Positions 18,456 to 28,191 of a stretch of DNA of 64,000 nt are shown piece after piece (positions within the stretch are counted from its first letter, which is position 1; the number at the start of each line of letters is the position of its first letter). The notes under the pieces were generated by a model. That model had not been told where the DNA came from, did no database searches, and saw only the letters and a program-made list of their open reading frames with translations. The stretch is from NCBI GenBank assembly GCA_963666945.2, contig CAXXRT010000028.1, positions 1-64,000 on the forward strand, in the 5' to 3' direction. Source of the DNA: G963666945 sp963666945 (GTDB taxonomy: Bacteria; Bacteroidota; Bacteroidia; Bacteroidales; Marinifilaceae). The position numbers and the translations under genes are program-made.

Positions 18456-19463
18456 TTGCAAAATATTAAAAATAAAATATGGGAAGTAGTTTCAAAAAAA
18501 AGAAACTTAAGTGATAACAAGAAAATTGTAACTTATCTTGTTTTTGTTTTTATAGCTACTATATTTTGGTTCCTTAATGCGTTAAGTAAGGATTACACAA
18601 CAACCGTAAGCTACCCGGTTAACTACAAAAATCTACCAAAAGATAAAATTCTTATCAGAGAACTCCCTGACAAGTTATTTCTGGAAGTTAAAGGAGGAGG
18701 CTTTGCTTTACTTAGATATAAAATAAGTACGGCTTTTCAACCTATAAACTTAAATGTCTCTAATCAATTAAATAACAAAAAAGCCAAAAACAACAGACTT
18801 TGTTATGTAATGAATACTAACGACAATAAAATCAGAAGTAATATTTCCCACCAGTTAAATAAAGATATAAAATTAATTAAAATAAGTCCTGACACAATAG
18901 GTCTTTATTTTGCAAATATTATTCAAAAGAAAGTACCTGTATTCCCTAATACTGATATTACATTCGCAAACCAATTTTCATTGAATGGCAAGATAACCAC
19001 CCAGCCAGATTCAATTATTGCATCTGGTCCCAGTACTATAATTGACACCTTAACCAAAGTTTATACATCTCTTTTAAAATTTAACAACCTCGACAGAAGC
19101 GCTAAGAGAAATACCTCTTTAATTCAAATTGAAAACACCAGCTTCTCAAACAAACGAGTTGTAGTTAATATTCCAATTGACAGGTATACAGAAACAACTC
19201 AGCACATAGAAATTATCGCCTTAAATACACCTGATAGCCTTAACCTAAGACTATTTCCAGATAAAATCACAATAAATTATAGAGTAGGCTTGAATAATTT
19301 CAATAAAATTGATGAAAAAGATTTTAGAGCAACAGTAAACTTCGAGGATTTGACTACTCAATCAAATTTTCTAAAAATCAAGCTTGAAAAATATCCTGAA
19401 AATATAAAAGATATAAAAATATCACCATCACAAGTTGAGTTTATTATAGAAAAAATAAAGTAA
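18456..19463 (+). CDS. YbbR-domain membrane-anchored protein
   Basis: A 335-residue protein with one N-terminal membrane span (about 24-42, VTYLVFVFIATIFWFLNALS) followed by beta-rich repeats of the YbbR type, for example VSYPVNYKNLPKDKIL and PDSLNLRLFPDKITINYRV. The only plausible start is a TTG at 18456; the frame has no upstream ATG after the yajC stop. YbbR/CdaR proteins regulate the CdaA diadenylate cyclase in Firmicutes, but no cyclase gene is next to it here. It overlaps nothing and is followed after one base by coaE. Confidence 0.72.
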   Translation: MQNIKNKIWEVVSKKRNLSDNKKIVTYLVFVFIATIFWFLNALSKDYTTTVSYPVNYKNLPKDKILIRELPDKLFLEVKGGGFALLRYKISTAFQPINLNVSNQLNNKKAKNNRLCYVMNTNDNKIRSNISHQLNKDIKLIKISPDTIGLYFANIIQKKVPVFPNTDITFANQFSLNGKITTQPDSIIASGPSTIIDTLTKVYTSLLKFNNLDRSAKRNTSLIQIENTSFSNKRVVVNIPIDRYTETTQHIEIIALNTPDSLNLRLFPDKITINYRVGLNNFNKIDEKDFRATVNFEDLTTQSNFLKIKLEKYPENIKDIKISPSQVEFIIEKIK

Positions 19464-19464
19464 A

Positions 19465-20046
19465 ATGATAAAAGTTGGAATAACAGGAGGCATTGGTAGT
19501 GGGAAATCTGTTATCTGCAAAACATTCAACTTACTAGGAATACCAGTTTATTACTCTGATCAAAGAGCTAAGCAACTTCTAAATACATCAAAAGAAATAA
19601 GAAAATCATTAACAGAACTTTTTGGCAATGATTTATACTCTGATAATTCTATAGATAAAGTGAAGCTAGCAAATATTATTTTTAATGACAAAGCCAATCT
19701 GGAAAAGGTGAATTCAATAGTACACCCCGTTGTTATGAAGGATTTCTATTCATGGTGCAACAAGCAAAAAGGCAATATTGTAATAAATGAATCAGCTATA
19801 ATATTTGAGGCAGGGCTAAAGATGCATTTCAATTATATTATCACAATAACAGCACCCGAAGAAATCAGAATAAGAAGGGTAATAAAAAGAGACAAAACAA
19901 AAAAAGAAGATGTTATATCAAGGATAAAACATCAATACCCTGACATAAAGAAAATAAAAGAATCAGATTTTGTTATCACCAATACAGATAGTACTCCAAT
20001 ATTACCACAAATAAAAAATATTCTAAAAAAATTACAGGGACATTAA
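19465..20046 (+). CDS. coaE: dephospho-CoA kinase
   Basis: Catalyses the last step of coenzyme A synthesis, phosphorylating the 3'-hydroxyl of dephospho-CoA. The 193-residue protein begins with the P-loop GITGGIGSGKSVICK (about 5-19). The conserved YYSDQRAKQLL and VHPVV segments follow, and NESAIIFEAGLKMHFN replaces the usual VPLLFEAG region. Its start follows the YbbR-like stop directly, so translation may be coupled. Confidence 0.92.
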   Translation: MIKVGITGGIGSGKSVICKTFNLLGIPVYYSDQRAKQLLNTSKEIRKSLTELFGNDLYSDNSIDKVKLANIIFNDKANLEKVNSIVHPVVMKDFYSWCNKQKGNIVINESAIIFEAGLKMHFNYIITITAPEEIRIRRVIKRDKTKKEDVISRIKHQYPDIKKIKESDFVITNTDSTPILPQIKNILKKLQGH

Positions 20047-20063
20047 GCAAATAAAAACAAAAA

Positions 20064-20089
20064 AAGCCGGCTATAAACCGGCTTAAAAT
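20064..20089. terminator. bidirectional terminator between coaE and lpxA
   Basis: AAGCCGG (20064-20070) and CCGGCTT (20078-20084) with A/T runs on both sides, between converging genes. Confidence 0.65.
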
Positions 20090-20106
20090 ATAGTATCTAT
20101 AAACAA

Positions 20107-20892
20107 TTATCCAAAATAACCTTTCATAATACCACGCTTAGCATTACGAACAAACATTATAATTTCATCTCTTTCCTTTGATGCAGGCATCTCAGCTTCA
20201 ATTCTCTCCAATGCATCCAGGTTATTAAGACCTTTTTGATAAAGCAAACGAAACACATCCTGTATTTCGCATATTTTCTCATTACTAAATCCCCTTCTTC
20301 TTAATCCAATTGAATTAACTCCAATATACGAAAGAGGCTCCCTTCCAGCTTTAACAAAAGGAGGCACATCTTTTCTTACAAGAGACCCACCAGATATCAT
20401 TACATGTTTTCCTATATTCACAAACTGGTGTACTGCAACTAAACCAGACAATATAGCAAAATCATCAATCTCCACCTCACCTGCTATTTGTGAAGCATTC
20501 CCTATAATACAATTATCACCCACAATACTATCGTGGGCAATATGAGAATAAGCCATAAGAAGGCAATTACTACCTACTCTAGTGATACCTTTTGCTGCAG
20601 TACCCCTATTAATAGTAACACATTCCCTTATAGTAGTATTATCTCCAATAACTGCAGTTGTTTTCTCTCCTCTAAATTTAAGATCCTGTGGAATTGCTGC
20701 AATAACAGCCCCTGGAAATATCTTACAATTCTTTCCTATTCTCGCGCCTTCCAAGATAGTTACATTCGAATAAACATGCGTACCTTCTTCTATAACAACA
20801 TCCTTATCTATTGTAACAAACGGCTCAATAACAACATTATCTGCAATTTTCGCAGATGGATGTACATATGCTAATGGTTGTTTCATTATCAA
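20107..20892 (-). CDS. lpxA: acyl-ACP--UDP-N-acetylglucosamine O-acyltransferase
   Basis: First enzyme of lipid A synthesis, moving a hydroxyacyl chain from ACP to UDP-GlcNAc. The 261-residue protein is built of hexapeptide repeats (V/I-G-x-N-x-x-I pattern) forming a left-handed beta helix. The catalytic base is His120 in AYSHIAHDSIVGDN, and VGLRRRGF-like SIGLRRRGFSNEKI starts the helical C-terminal domain. It lies 34 bases after lpxC-fabZ and completes a three-gene lipid A operon. Confidence 0.95.
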   Translation of the reverse strand: MIMKQPLAYVHPSAKIADNVVIEPFVTIDKDVVIEEGTHVYSNVTILEGARIGKNCKIFPGAVIAAIPQDLKFRGEKTTAVIGDNTTIRECVTINRGTAAKGITRVGSNCLLMAYSHIAHDSIVGDNCIIGNASQIAGEVEIDDFAILSGLVAVHQFVNIGKHVMISGGSLVRKDVPPFVKAGREPLSYIGVNSIGLRRRGFSNEKICEIQDVFRLLYQKGLNNLDALERIEAEMPASKERDEIIMFVRNAKRGIMKGYFG

Positions 20893-20926
20893 ATTTTATT
20901 TATTTCACACTGCAAGTATAACAACA

Positions 20927-22315
20927 TTATTTATTTTTTGCAACCTGTGCCATGAATTCTCCTTCACATACCAAGGTCTCTCCAACAAAAGCTCTACCTT
21001 TCATATTTGCGATTCCCCTACGCATAGGACACATCATCTCAAGTCTAAAAATCAACGTATCACCAGGAACAACTTTTTTTCTGAATTTTATATTATCCAT
21101 TTTCATGAAATATGTTGAACAGCTCCCAGGATCGTCCATCTCACTAAGAACCAAAAGTCCTCCACACTGAGCCATTGCCTCTAATATCAAAACTCCTGGC
21201 ATTACTGGTTCATCAGGGAAATGTCCGACAAAAAAATGCTCGTTCATTGTAACATTCTTTATACCGACTATTTCATCATCCGCAATCCTTAAAACCTTAT
21301 CCACCAACAAAAAAGGAGGTCTGTGCGGCAATAAACTTCTTATCTTATTAACATCCATCAAAGGTTCCGCAGAAAGATCGACATCGGGTACCCTATCCTT
21401 TGCAAAATGATTTTTTATTTCTTTTCTCAGCAATTTAGCTGTGGCAGTATTTGCTTTATGTCCCGGACGAGTAGCAATAACCCTACCTTTTATAAACTTA
21501 CCACACAATGCAAGATCACCAACAACATCTAATAATTTATGACGAGCCGGTTCATTATCGAAAAACAAATCAAGATTATTGAGAACACCTTTCTTGACAG
21601 AGACTTTTTCGTGTCCAAAAAGATTTGCCAACCTATCGAGTTCTGACTGTTCCACTTCCCTGTCAACAATAACGATAGCATTCTTTAAATCTCCCCCCTT
21701 GATTAGATTGTTATTATACAAATATTCAATCTCTCTTAAAAACACAAAAGTTCTACACTTAGCTATCTCGTTAGAAAAGTCAGTGCAGGAATTAATTGAC
21801 GCAAATTGATTACTCAAATAAGGCGAATCATATGAAATTAAAACATTAACGTTAAAATCATTTTCAGGAATTATAATCAATTCTGCTCCCGACTCATCCT
21901 TATAAGTAATTTTTTCTTTAACCTCAAAGTATTCCCTATCTTTTTCCTGCTCCTGTATCCCTACTTCACTTATTTTTTCAACATAAAATCTAGCACTTCC
22001 ATCAAGTATAGGAAATTCATCTTCATTTAATTCTATAAGACAATTATCAATACCTAATCCATAAAGAGCGGACAATGCATGCTCTGCCGTAAATATATGA
22101 ATACCTTTATACTCCAGACAATTTGATCTATCCACAAATTTCACATAGTCGGCAATAGCATCAATCACAGGTTCACCTTCTATATCAACTCTCTTAATTT
22201 TATATCCATGATTTTCTGGGGCAGGTTTAAATGTTACAACTGCATTTTTCCCTGTATGTAAACCTACTCCGGACAGTGTAAACGACTCCTTTAACGTTCT
22301 TTGCTTAACAGACAT
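20927..22315 (-). CDS. lpxC-fabZ: bifunctional UDP-3-O-acyl-GlcNAc deacetylase / 3-hydroxyacyl-ACP dehydratase (LpxC-FabZ fusion)
   Basis: One 462-residue polypeptide joins two enzymes. Residues about 1-305 are LpxC, the zinc deacetylase committing lipid A synthesis, with HTGKNAVV, zinc-ligand His in FTAEHALSALYG and RHKLLDVVGDLAL supplying His and Asp. Residues about 315-462 are FabZ, with LLPHRPPFLLVDKV, the catalytic His in HFFVGHFPDEPVMPG and Glu in LILEAMAQ. This fusion is a known trait of Bacteroidota and couples outer-membrane lipid and fatty-acid supply. It sits two bases after lpxD. Confidence 0.95.
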   Translation of the reverse strand: MSVKQRTLKESFTLSGVGLHTGKNAVVTFKPAPENHGYKIKRVDIEGEPVIDAIADYVKFVDRSNCLEYKGIHIFTAEHALSALYGLGIDNCLIELNEDEFPILDGSARFYVEKISEVGIQEQEKDREYFEVKEKITYKDESGAELIIIPENDFNVNVLISYDSPYLSNQFASINSCTDFSNEIAKCRTFVFLREIEYLYNNNLIKGGDLKNAIVIVDREVEQSELDRLANLFGHEKVSVKKGVLNNLDLFFDNEPARHKLLDVVGDLALCGKFIKGRVIATRPGHKANTATAKLLRKEIKNHFAKDRVPDVDLSAEPLMDVNKIRSLLPHRPPFLLVDKVLRIADDEIVGIKNVTMNEHFFVGHFPDEPVMPGVLILEAMAQCGGLLVLSEMDDPGSCSTYFMKMDNIKFRKKVVPGDTLIFRLEMMCPMRRGIANMKGRAFVGETLVCEGEFMAQVAKNK

Positions 22316-22317
22316 TA

Positions 22318-23355
22318 TTATTCAGACTTTAAGTGATTAACTTGCTTTTCAAGATCTATTAACTGTTGCCTCATTTTAGGCAAAGATCTAAACAATACAT
22401 ATGATTTTTGAAAATTAGAAATATCAACAGCCGGAGATCCCTGTAAAATAGCACCCTCTTTTTTCACAGAACTTGCAATTCCGGTTTGAGCAGCAGCTTT
22501 AACATCGTTAGGAACATTAAGATGTCCTGCAATACCTACCTGTCCTCCCAACATACAGTTTTCTCCAATTTTTGTACTTCCTGCAATACCTGACTGCGCA
22601 GCAATCACGGTATTAGAACCAATCTCAACATTATGAGCGATCTGTATTAAATTATCCAATTTTACACCTTTACGAATTACGGTTGACCCCATTGTTGCCC
22701 TATCTATGCATGTATTTGCACCAATCTCAACAAAATCTTCTAGTACGACATTGCCAATCTGAGGAACCTTCTTATAATCCCTTGAATTACTTGGAGCAAA
22801 ACCAAATCCATCTGCCCCAATAACCGAGCCAGCATGTACAATACATGATTTTCCTATTTTGCAGCCTTCATAAACTTTAACCCCCGAATAAAGTATCGAA
22901 TTATCTTCAATAGTAACATTATCCCCAAGGTAGGCCTGCGGATAAATCATTACATTATTACCAATTTTCACATTGCTGCCAATGTAGGCAAAAGCTCCTA
23001 TATAAGGATTTTCTCCAATTTTAGAAGATTTACTTATAAATGATGGTTCTTCTATTCCAGTTGGCTTAGGTTTAGCCTGCTCATACATTTCAAGCAAAGC
23101 AGCTATTGCCTGATAAGCATCATCCACTTTTATTAAAGTAGCTTTTATCTCATCCTTAGGCTCAAAATCCTTATTTACAAGAACTATTGAAGCATTTGTT
23201 TCATATATGTAATGTTCATATTTTGGATTAGCCAGAAATGCTAATGTTCCTGGTTTTCCTTCCTCAATCTTTGAAACATTACTAACGGCACACTCCTCAT
23301 TACCAACAACATACCCCCCTAATATCTCCGCTATATCTTTTGCTCTAAATTCCAT
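22318..23355 (-). CDS. lpxD: UDP-3-O-(3-hydroxyacyl)glucosamine N-acyltransferase
   Basis: Third step of lipid A synthesis: adds the N-linked hydroxyacyl chain. The 345-residue protein has an N-terminal uridine-binding domain (about 1-100, with GTLAFLANPKYEHYIYE) and a hexapeptide-repeat left-handed helix. The catalytic His lies in LIQIAHNVEIGSN, and GQVGIAGHLNVPNDVKAAAQ is the family signature. A C-terminal coiled helix follows. It is the first gene of the lpxD, lpxC-fabZ, lpxA operon. Confidence 0.95.
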   Translation of the reverse strand: MEFRAKDIAEILGGYVVGNEECAVSNVSKIEEGKPGTLAFLANPKYEHYIYETNASIVLVNKDFEPKDEIKATLIKVDDAYQAIAALLEMYEQAKPKPTGIEEPSFISKSSKIGENPYIGAFAYIGSNVKIGNNVMIYPQAYLGDNVTIEDNSILYSGVKVYEGCKIGKSCIVHAGSVIGADGFGFAPSNSRDYKKVPQIGNVVLEDFVEIGANTCIDRATMGSTVIRKGVKLDNLIQIAHNVEIGSNTVIAAQSGIAGSTKIGENCMLGGQVGIAGHLNVPNDVKAAAQTGIASSVKKEGAILQGSPAVDISNFQKSYVLFRSLPKMRQQLIDLEKQVNHLKSE

Positions 23356-23567
23356 TTGTAAAACAATTTAAGTTCCTTATATATACATAAATTGTTGCGC
23401 TTCAAAACCTTAATTTATAAAGTTTTAAAGTACAACTATTAAAATCTTATTTCAAATTTCTGTTTTTCCAAAAAATTTCTGCAAATTTAAAAATTAATTC
23501 CGAATATGTATTACCATATTTGCTTTTAATATACCTTTAACACTCAGACAAAAACATCTTATTTTGT

Positions 23568-23598
23568 TTTGTTATTTAAGTATATTTATCTATATTTG
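23568..23598 (+). promoter_or_regulatory. Bacteroidota-type promoter of the rimP-nusA-infB operon
   Basis: TTTG at 23568-23571, a 19-base spacer and TATATTTG at 23591-23598 match the consensus fully. Transcription should start near 23605, giving a leader of almost 90 bases before the rimP ATG. Confidence 0.65.
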
Positions 23599-23624
23599 CA
23601 CCGTAAAAGGAAGAAAAGGATAAT

Positions 23625-23648
23625 TAGGGGGACACTCATGTCCCCTTA
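23625..23648 (+). promoter_or_regulatory. hairpin in the rimP leader, possible attenuator
   Basis: GGGGACA (23628-23634) pairs with TGTCCCC (23639-23645) around a CTCA loop, extended by three weaker pairs. It is followed by TTATTTATTA, so it could pause or terminate transcription ahead of nusA and infB. Confidence 0.5.
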
Positions 23649-23692
23649 TTTATTAGACTAAAATGAGGTCACCTTAAACAAAAACCCTAATA

Positions 23693-24157
23693 ATGATAGA
23701 AAAAAAACATATTCAAAACATAGTAACAGATATCATCAAAGACAGTGAATTATTTATTGTGGATATCAATGTTTCACCTTCAAATATTATTATTGTTGTT
23801 GTTGACAGCATGAAAGGTGTATCTATAGATAAATGTATCTCTATTAGTAAAGAAATAGAAAGTAAGCTAGACAGAGATGTGGAAGATTTTGAATTAAAAG
23901 TTTCTTCGGCAGGTATTGGTCAACCTTTCACGGTCATTCAACAATATCACAAAAATATCGGCAACGATGTTGAAGTTTTATGTGCAGAAGGGAATAAATA
24001 CAAAGGCAAACTTACAAGAGTTACCGATGAAGGATTTGAAATTGAATATGAAATAAAAGAGAAAGTAGAAGGAAAAAAGAAAAAAGAATTAGTTAAAAAG
24101 ACTGATTTTTTTAATTTTGATAGTATAAAATACATAAAAGACATAATTAGCTTTTAA
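23693..24157 (+). CDS. rimP: ribosome maturation factor RimP
   Basis: Cytoplasmic factor for 30S subunit assembly. The 154-residue protein has the N-terminal RimP domain with VDINVSPSNIIIVVVDS and SISKEIESKLDRDVEDFELKVSSAG (about 38-62), then the SH3-like C-terminal half with GKLTRVTDEGFEIEYE. The common SPG motif reads SAG here. It is the first gene of the conserved rimP-nusA-infB cluster, with seven bases between its stop and nusA. Confidence 0.92.
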   Translation: MIEKKHIQNIVTDIIKDSELFIVDINVSPSNIIIVVVDSMKGVSIDKCISISKEIESKLDRDVEDFELKVSSAGIGQPFTVIQQYHKNIGNDVEVLCAEGNKYKGKLTRVTDEGFEIEYEIKEKVEGKKKKELVKKTDFFNFDSIKYIKDIISF

Positions 24158-24164
24158 TTATTCA

Positions 24165-25412
24165 ATGATGGAAAATTTAAATCTCATAGAATCATTTTCA
24201 GAATTTAAAGATCTGAAAAATATTGACAGAGCAACTATGATGAGTGTGTTAGAAGATGTTTTTCGTAACATGCTTATCAAAACTTTTGGATCAGATGAAA
24301 ACTTTGACATCATTATCAACATAGACAAAGGAGACCTTGAGATATGGAGAAACCGTACTGTTGTTGAAGATGACGAACTTATAAATCCTAGTGCAGAGAT
24401 AAGCCTTACAGAAGCCAAAAGAATTGATTCTGACTACGAGTTAGGAGAGGAAGTAACTGACGAAGTTAAATTAAAAGACTTCGGTAGAAGATCGATTTTA
24501 GCCTTAAGACAAAACTTGTCTTCCAGAATTTTAGAACTTGAAAAAGATACTCTTTATAACAAATATAAAGAACGTATTGGACAAATAATAACTGGTGAGG
24601 TTTACCAAATATGGAAAAAGGAGATACTTATACTTGATGATGAAGGTAATGAGCTAATTATGCCAAAAATTGAACAAATCCCATCGGATTTCTTCAGAAA
24701 AGGAGATACAGTTCGTGCCGTTGTTATCAGAGTGGAGATGAGAAACAATACTCCTCTTATTATTATTTCCAGAACTTCCCCAGTATTCCTTGAAAGATTA
24801 TTTGAAAATGAAGTTCCTGAGATTTTTGATGGACTAATTACAATTAAAAAGATTGTAAGAATACCAGGAGAAAGAGCAAAAATAGCTGTAGAATCGTATG
24901 ATGACAGAATTGATCCTGTTGGTGCTTGTGTTGGAATGAAAGGTTCCAGGATACACGGTATCGTACGTGAATTAAGAAATGAAAATATAGATGTGATTAA
25001 CTTCACTAATAATATCCAGCTTTATATCACAAGAGCACTTAATCCAGCAAAAATAAGCTCTATTAAAATCAAAGAAGAAGATAATAAAGCAGATGTATAT
25101 TTAAAGCCAGAGGAAGTATCTCTAGCTATCGGTAAAGGAGGACTAAATATAAAATTAGCAAGCCAGTTAACAGGATACGACATAGATGTTTATCGTGAGA
25201 TTGCTGAAGCAGAACAAGACGAAGAAGATGTTAATCTTGATGAGTTTGCTGATGAAATAGAAAGTTGGGTTATCGACGAACTTAAAAAAATTGGTTGCGA
25301 TACAGCTAAAAACGTTCTTGAACTTTCTGCAGAAGAGTTAGAAAAAAGATCGGATTTAGAAATTGAAACCATTAACGAGGTGTTGAATATATTAAGGGCA
25401 GAATTTGAATAA
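24165..25412 (+). CDS. nusA: transcription termination/antitermination factor NusA
   Basis: Binds RNA polymerase and nascent RNA to control pausing, termination and antitermination. The 415-residue protein has the N-terminal polymerase-binding domain (about 1-125), an S1 domain (about 135-200), and KH1/KH2 (RIDPVGACVGMKGSRIHGI and EVSLAIGKGGLNIKLASQLTG). A short acidic helical tail (ELSAEELEKRSDLEIE) ends it. It lacks one of the acidic repeats of longer NusA proteins, as is usual in Bacteroidota. The second Met at 24168 is an equally possible start. Confidence 0.95.
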   Translation: MMENLNLIESFSEFKDLKNIDRATMMSVLEDVFRNMLIKTFGSDENFDIIINIDKGDLEIWRNRTVVEDDELINPSAEISLTEAKRIDSDYELGEEVTDEVKLKDFGRRSILALRQNLSSRILELEKDTLYNKYKERIGQIITGEVYQIWKKEILILDDEGNELIMPKIEQIPSDFFRKGDTVRAVVIRVEMRNNTPLIIISRTSPVFLERLFENEVPEIFDGLITIKKIVRIPGERAKIAVESYDDRIDPVGACVGMKGSRIHGIVRELRNENIDVINFTNNIQLYITRALNPAKISSIKIKEEDNKADVYLKPEEVSLAIGKGGLNIKLASQLTGYDIDVYREIAEAEQDEEDVNLDEFADEIESWVIDELKKIGCDTAKNVLELSAEELEKRSDLEIETINEVLNILRAEFE

Positions 25413-25470
25413 TTGCTAGCACCTGAAAATTCAAATAGAGTGCCAGATAAAAATTAATTAAGGGGCAGAT

Positions 25471-28185
25471 ATGGCAGAAAAAACAAAAAGACTTAGCAAG
25501 GTAGCAAGAGAGTTTAATGTTGGAATTTCAACAATTGTGGATTTCTTGGAAAACAAGGGAGAAACTATTGATTCCAACCCAAATACAAAAATTTCAGAAA
25601 AACAATATCAGATACTCTCAAAAGAATTTAGTTCGGATATAAACTTAAAAAAGGCATCCGAAAAAGTTGATCTTAAAAGTACCAGGAAAAAGAAAGAAAC
25701 TATTTCTATAGAACCTGAGAAAGAAGAAAGTAAGGCAGACAAAGTTGATTTTTCTGTAAAAGAAGAAGTTAAAATAGAGAGCAAAATTAAGGTCGTAGGA
25801 AAAATTGATCTTAAAAAACCTGCTAAGCCTGAAAAAGCTAAAGAAGCTGTAAATATTAAAAAGGAAACACAACAAAAAGAGGAAGCTAAAGTGGCCGAAA
25901 TAAAAGAAGTAGAAAAACCTACATCAACTACTACAGAAACACCCAAAATTAAAGACGAAGTTAAAGTAGTCGGAAAAATTGATCTGGACTCTATTAATCA
26001 ACGTACCAGACCTCCGCGCAAGTCAAAAGCCGAGAAGGAAAAGGAAAGAAAAGAGAAGAAAAAACAAAAAACAGATTCTCATAAAACTGCCAAAACCGGA
26101 GAACATATTCCCAAAGCTAAGCCTGCTATTCAAGGAGAAGAAGGTGCTGCCAAGAAAAAAAGAAAGAGGATAAAGAAAAAAGACGAGAAGGTAGATGTTA
26201 GTGCTGATAAGCAAAACAAAATAGAGGAAAAAAAGAAAAAACTTAAGAAGCTTAAAAAGAAATCCCCAATTAAAGCTGAAATAAGCGATGAGGATGTTCA
26301 AAAGCAGATTAAAGATACCCTGGCCAGATTAACATCTAAAGGTAAGTCCAAAGCGTCGAAGCACAGAAAAGAAAAACGTGAAGCATACAGCCAGAAGCGT
26401 CAGGCGGAGATAGAAAAGGCTGAGATGGAAAAAAATAATCTAAAAATTGCAGAGTTTGTTAGCGTAAACGAACTTGCAACAATGATGAATATTGCCGTTA
26501 CAGACGTTATTTCCGCATGTATGTCACTAGGACTATTCGTTTCTATAAACCAAAGATTAGATGCTGAAACAATTAACCTTGTTGCAGATGAATTTGGTTA
26601 TGAAGTTGAATTTGTTAGCGCGGAAGCCCATGACGTTGAAGAAGAAGAAGTTGTAGAAAGCGAAGAAAATCTCAAACCTCGTCCACCTATTGTAACAGTA
26701 ATGGGACATGTTGACCATGGTAAAACATCGTTACTTGACCATATACGTAGAGCAAATGTTATTGCCGGCGAAGCAGGTGGTATCACTCAGCACATTGGAG
26801 CATACAATGTAAGACTGGAAGATGGAAGAATGATAACATTTTTAGATACTCCTGGACACGAAGCCTTTACAGCCATGCGTGCCAGAGGTGCTCAGGTAAC
26901 AGATATTGCTATTATTATAGTTGCTGCCGATGACAATGTGATGCCACAGACAGTAGAGGCCATTAACCATGCCACAGCAGCAGGAGTACCTATTATATTT
27001 GCTATAAACAAAATAGATAAACCAGGAGCAAATCCTGATAAAATAAGAGAAGAACTGGCAGGCATGAACTACCTTGTTGAAGATTGGGGTGGTAAATATC
27101 AATGTCAGGAAATTTCAGCAAAACAAGGAATTAATATTGAAGAATTACTTGAAAAAGTTCTTCTTGAAGCAGAACTTTTAGAGCTCAAGGCCAATCCAGA
27201 TAAAAATGCTACCGGTTCAATTATTGAATCATCTCTTGACAAGGGTCGTGGTTTCGTTTCAACAGTTTTGGTACAAACAGGTACGCTTAAGATTGGTGAC
27301 ATTATGCTTGCAGGTCAATATACAGGACACATAAAAGCAATGTATAACGAAAGAGGACAAAGAATTGAGAGTGCCGGACCAGCTACACCTGCTCTTATCC
27401 TTGGTCTAAATGGAGCACCACAAGCAGGTGATCTATTTAAGATAATGGAAAATGAGAAAGAAGCCAGAGCAATCGCAAACAAACGCGAACAACTTCAAAG
27501 AGAACAAGGATTGAGAACACAAAAACATATCACCCTTGACGAAATTGGAAGACGTATCGCCATAGGAAACTTCCAGGAACTTAATGTCATTGTTAAAGGT
27601 GATGTTGATGGTTCTATTGAGGCCCTATCCGATTCTTTAATAAAACTTTCAACAGAAGAAATTCAGGTTAACGTTATTCATAAAGCCGTTGGTCAGATTT
27701 CTGAAGGAGACGTAATGTTGGCCGCAGCATCTAATGCCATAATCGTAGGTTTCCAGGTTAGACCATCAATAGGAGCCAGAAAAATAGCTGAGAAAGAAGA
27801 AATTGACATCAGACTATATTCGATCATCTACGATGCCATAGAAGAGATAAAATCAGCAATGGAAGGTATGCTTTCTCCGGAAATCAAAGAAGTGATTGTT
27901 GCTACGGTTGAAGTAATGGAAACATTTAAAATAACTAAAGTTGGTACTATTGCCGGATGTCAGGTTAGAGACGGTAAAATATCAAGAAACCATAAAATAC
28001 GAATTATCAGAGACGGTATTGTTATATTCTCTGGAGAACTTGGTTCTCTTAAGAGATTTAAAGATGACGTTAAAGAAGTATCAAAAGGCTTCGAATGCGG
28101 TCTTAACATTCATAATTACAACGATATTAAAGTTGGTGATATTGTTGAAGCTTACGAAGAAGTTGAAGTTAAGAAAACTCTTTAA
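25471..28185 (+). CDS. infB: translation initiation factor IF-2
   Basis: GTPase that places initiator tRNA on the small subunit and promotes subunit joining. The 904-residue protein has an IF2-N helix at the start, then a long Lys/Glu-rich low-complexity region (about 60-320). A second IF2-N domain precedes the G domain, with GHVDHGKTSLLD (G1), DTPGHEAF (G3), NKIDKPG (G4) and SAKQG (G5). Domains II, III and IV follow. The octamer KVVGKIDL occurs twice in the linker. It ends the rimP operon and is followed by a strong terminator. Confidence 0.96.
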   Translation: MAEKTKRLSKVAREFNVGISTIVDFLENKGETIDSNPNTKISEKQYQILSKEFSSDINLKKASEKVDLKSTRKKKETISIEPEKEESKADKVDFSVKEEVKIESKIKVVGKIDLKKPAKPEKAKEAVNIKKETQQKEEAKVAEIKEVEKPTSTTTETPKIKDEVKVVGKIDLDSINQRTRPPRKSKAEKEKERKEKKKQKTDSHKTAKTGEHIPKAKPAIQGEEGAAKKKRKRIKKKDEKVDVSADKQNKIEEKKKKLKKLKKKSPIKAEISDEDVQKQIKDTLARLTSKGKSKASKHRKEKREAYSQKRQAEIEKAEMEKNNLKIAEFVSVNELATMMNIAVTDVISACMSLGLFVSINQRLDAETINLVADEFGYEVEFVSAEAHDVEEEEVVESEENLKPRPPIVTVMGHVDHGKTSLLDHIRRANVIAGEAGGITQHIGAYNVRLEDGRMITFLDTPGHEAFTAMRARGAQVTDIAIIIVAADDNVMPQTVEAINHATAAGVPIIFAINKIDKPGANPDKIREELAGMNYLVEDWGGKYQCQEISAKQGINIEELLEKVLLEAELLELKANPDKNATGSIIESSLDKGRGFVSTVLVQTGTLKIGDIMLAGQYTGHIKAMYNERGQRIESAGPATPALILGLNGAPQAGDLFKIMENEKEARAIANKREQLQREQGLRTQKHITLDEIGRRIAIGNFQELNVIVKGDVDGSIEALSDSLIKLSTEEIQVNVIHKAVGQISEGDVMLAAASNAIIVGFQVRPSIGARKIAEKEEIDIRLYSIIYDAIEEIKSAMEGMLSPEIKEVIVATVEVMETFKITKVGTIAGCQVRDGKISRNHKIRIIRDGIVIFSGELGSLKRFKDDVKEVSKGFECGLNIHNYNDIKVGDIVEAYEEVEVKKTL

Positions 28186-28191
28186 TACATC

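Larger units (their letters stand above)
23356..23692. other. intergenic region between divergent lpxD and rimP
   Basis: These 337 bases hold the rimP promoter (23568-23598), a transcribed leader of about 90 bases with a strong hairpin (23625-23648), and A/T-rich sequence upstream of lpxD with no clear promoter match. No small gene is apparent; in some bacteria a tRNA sits in front of rimP, but I see no tRNA here. Confidence 0.55.
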
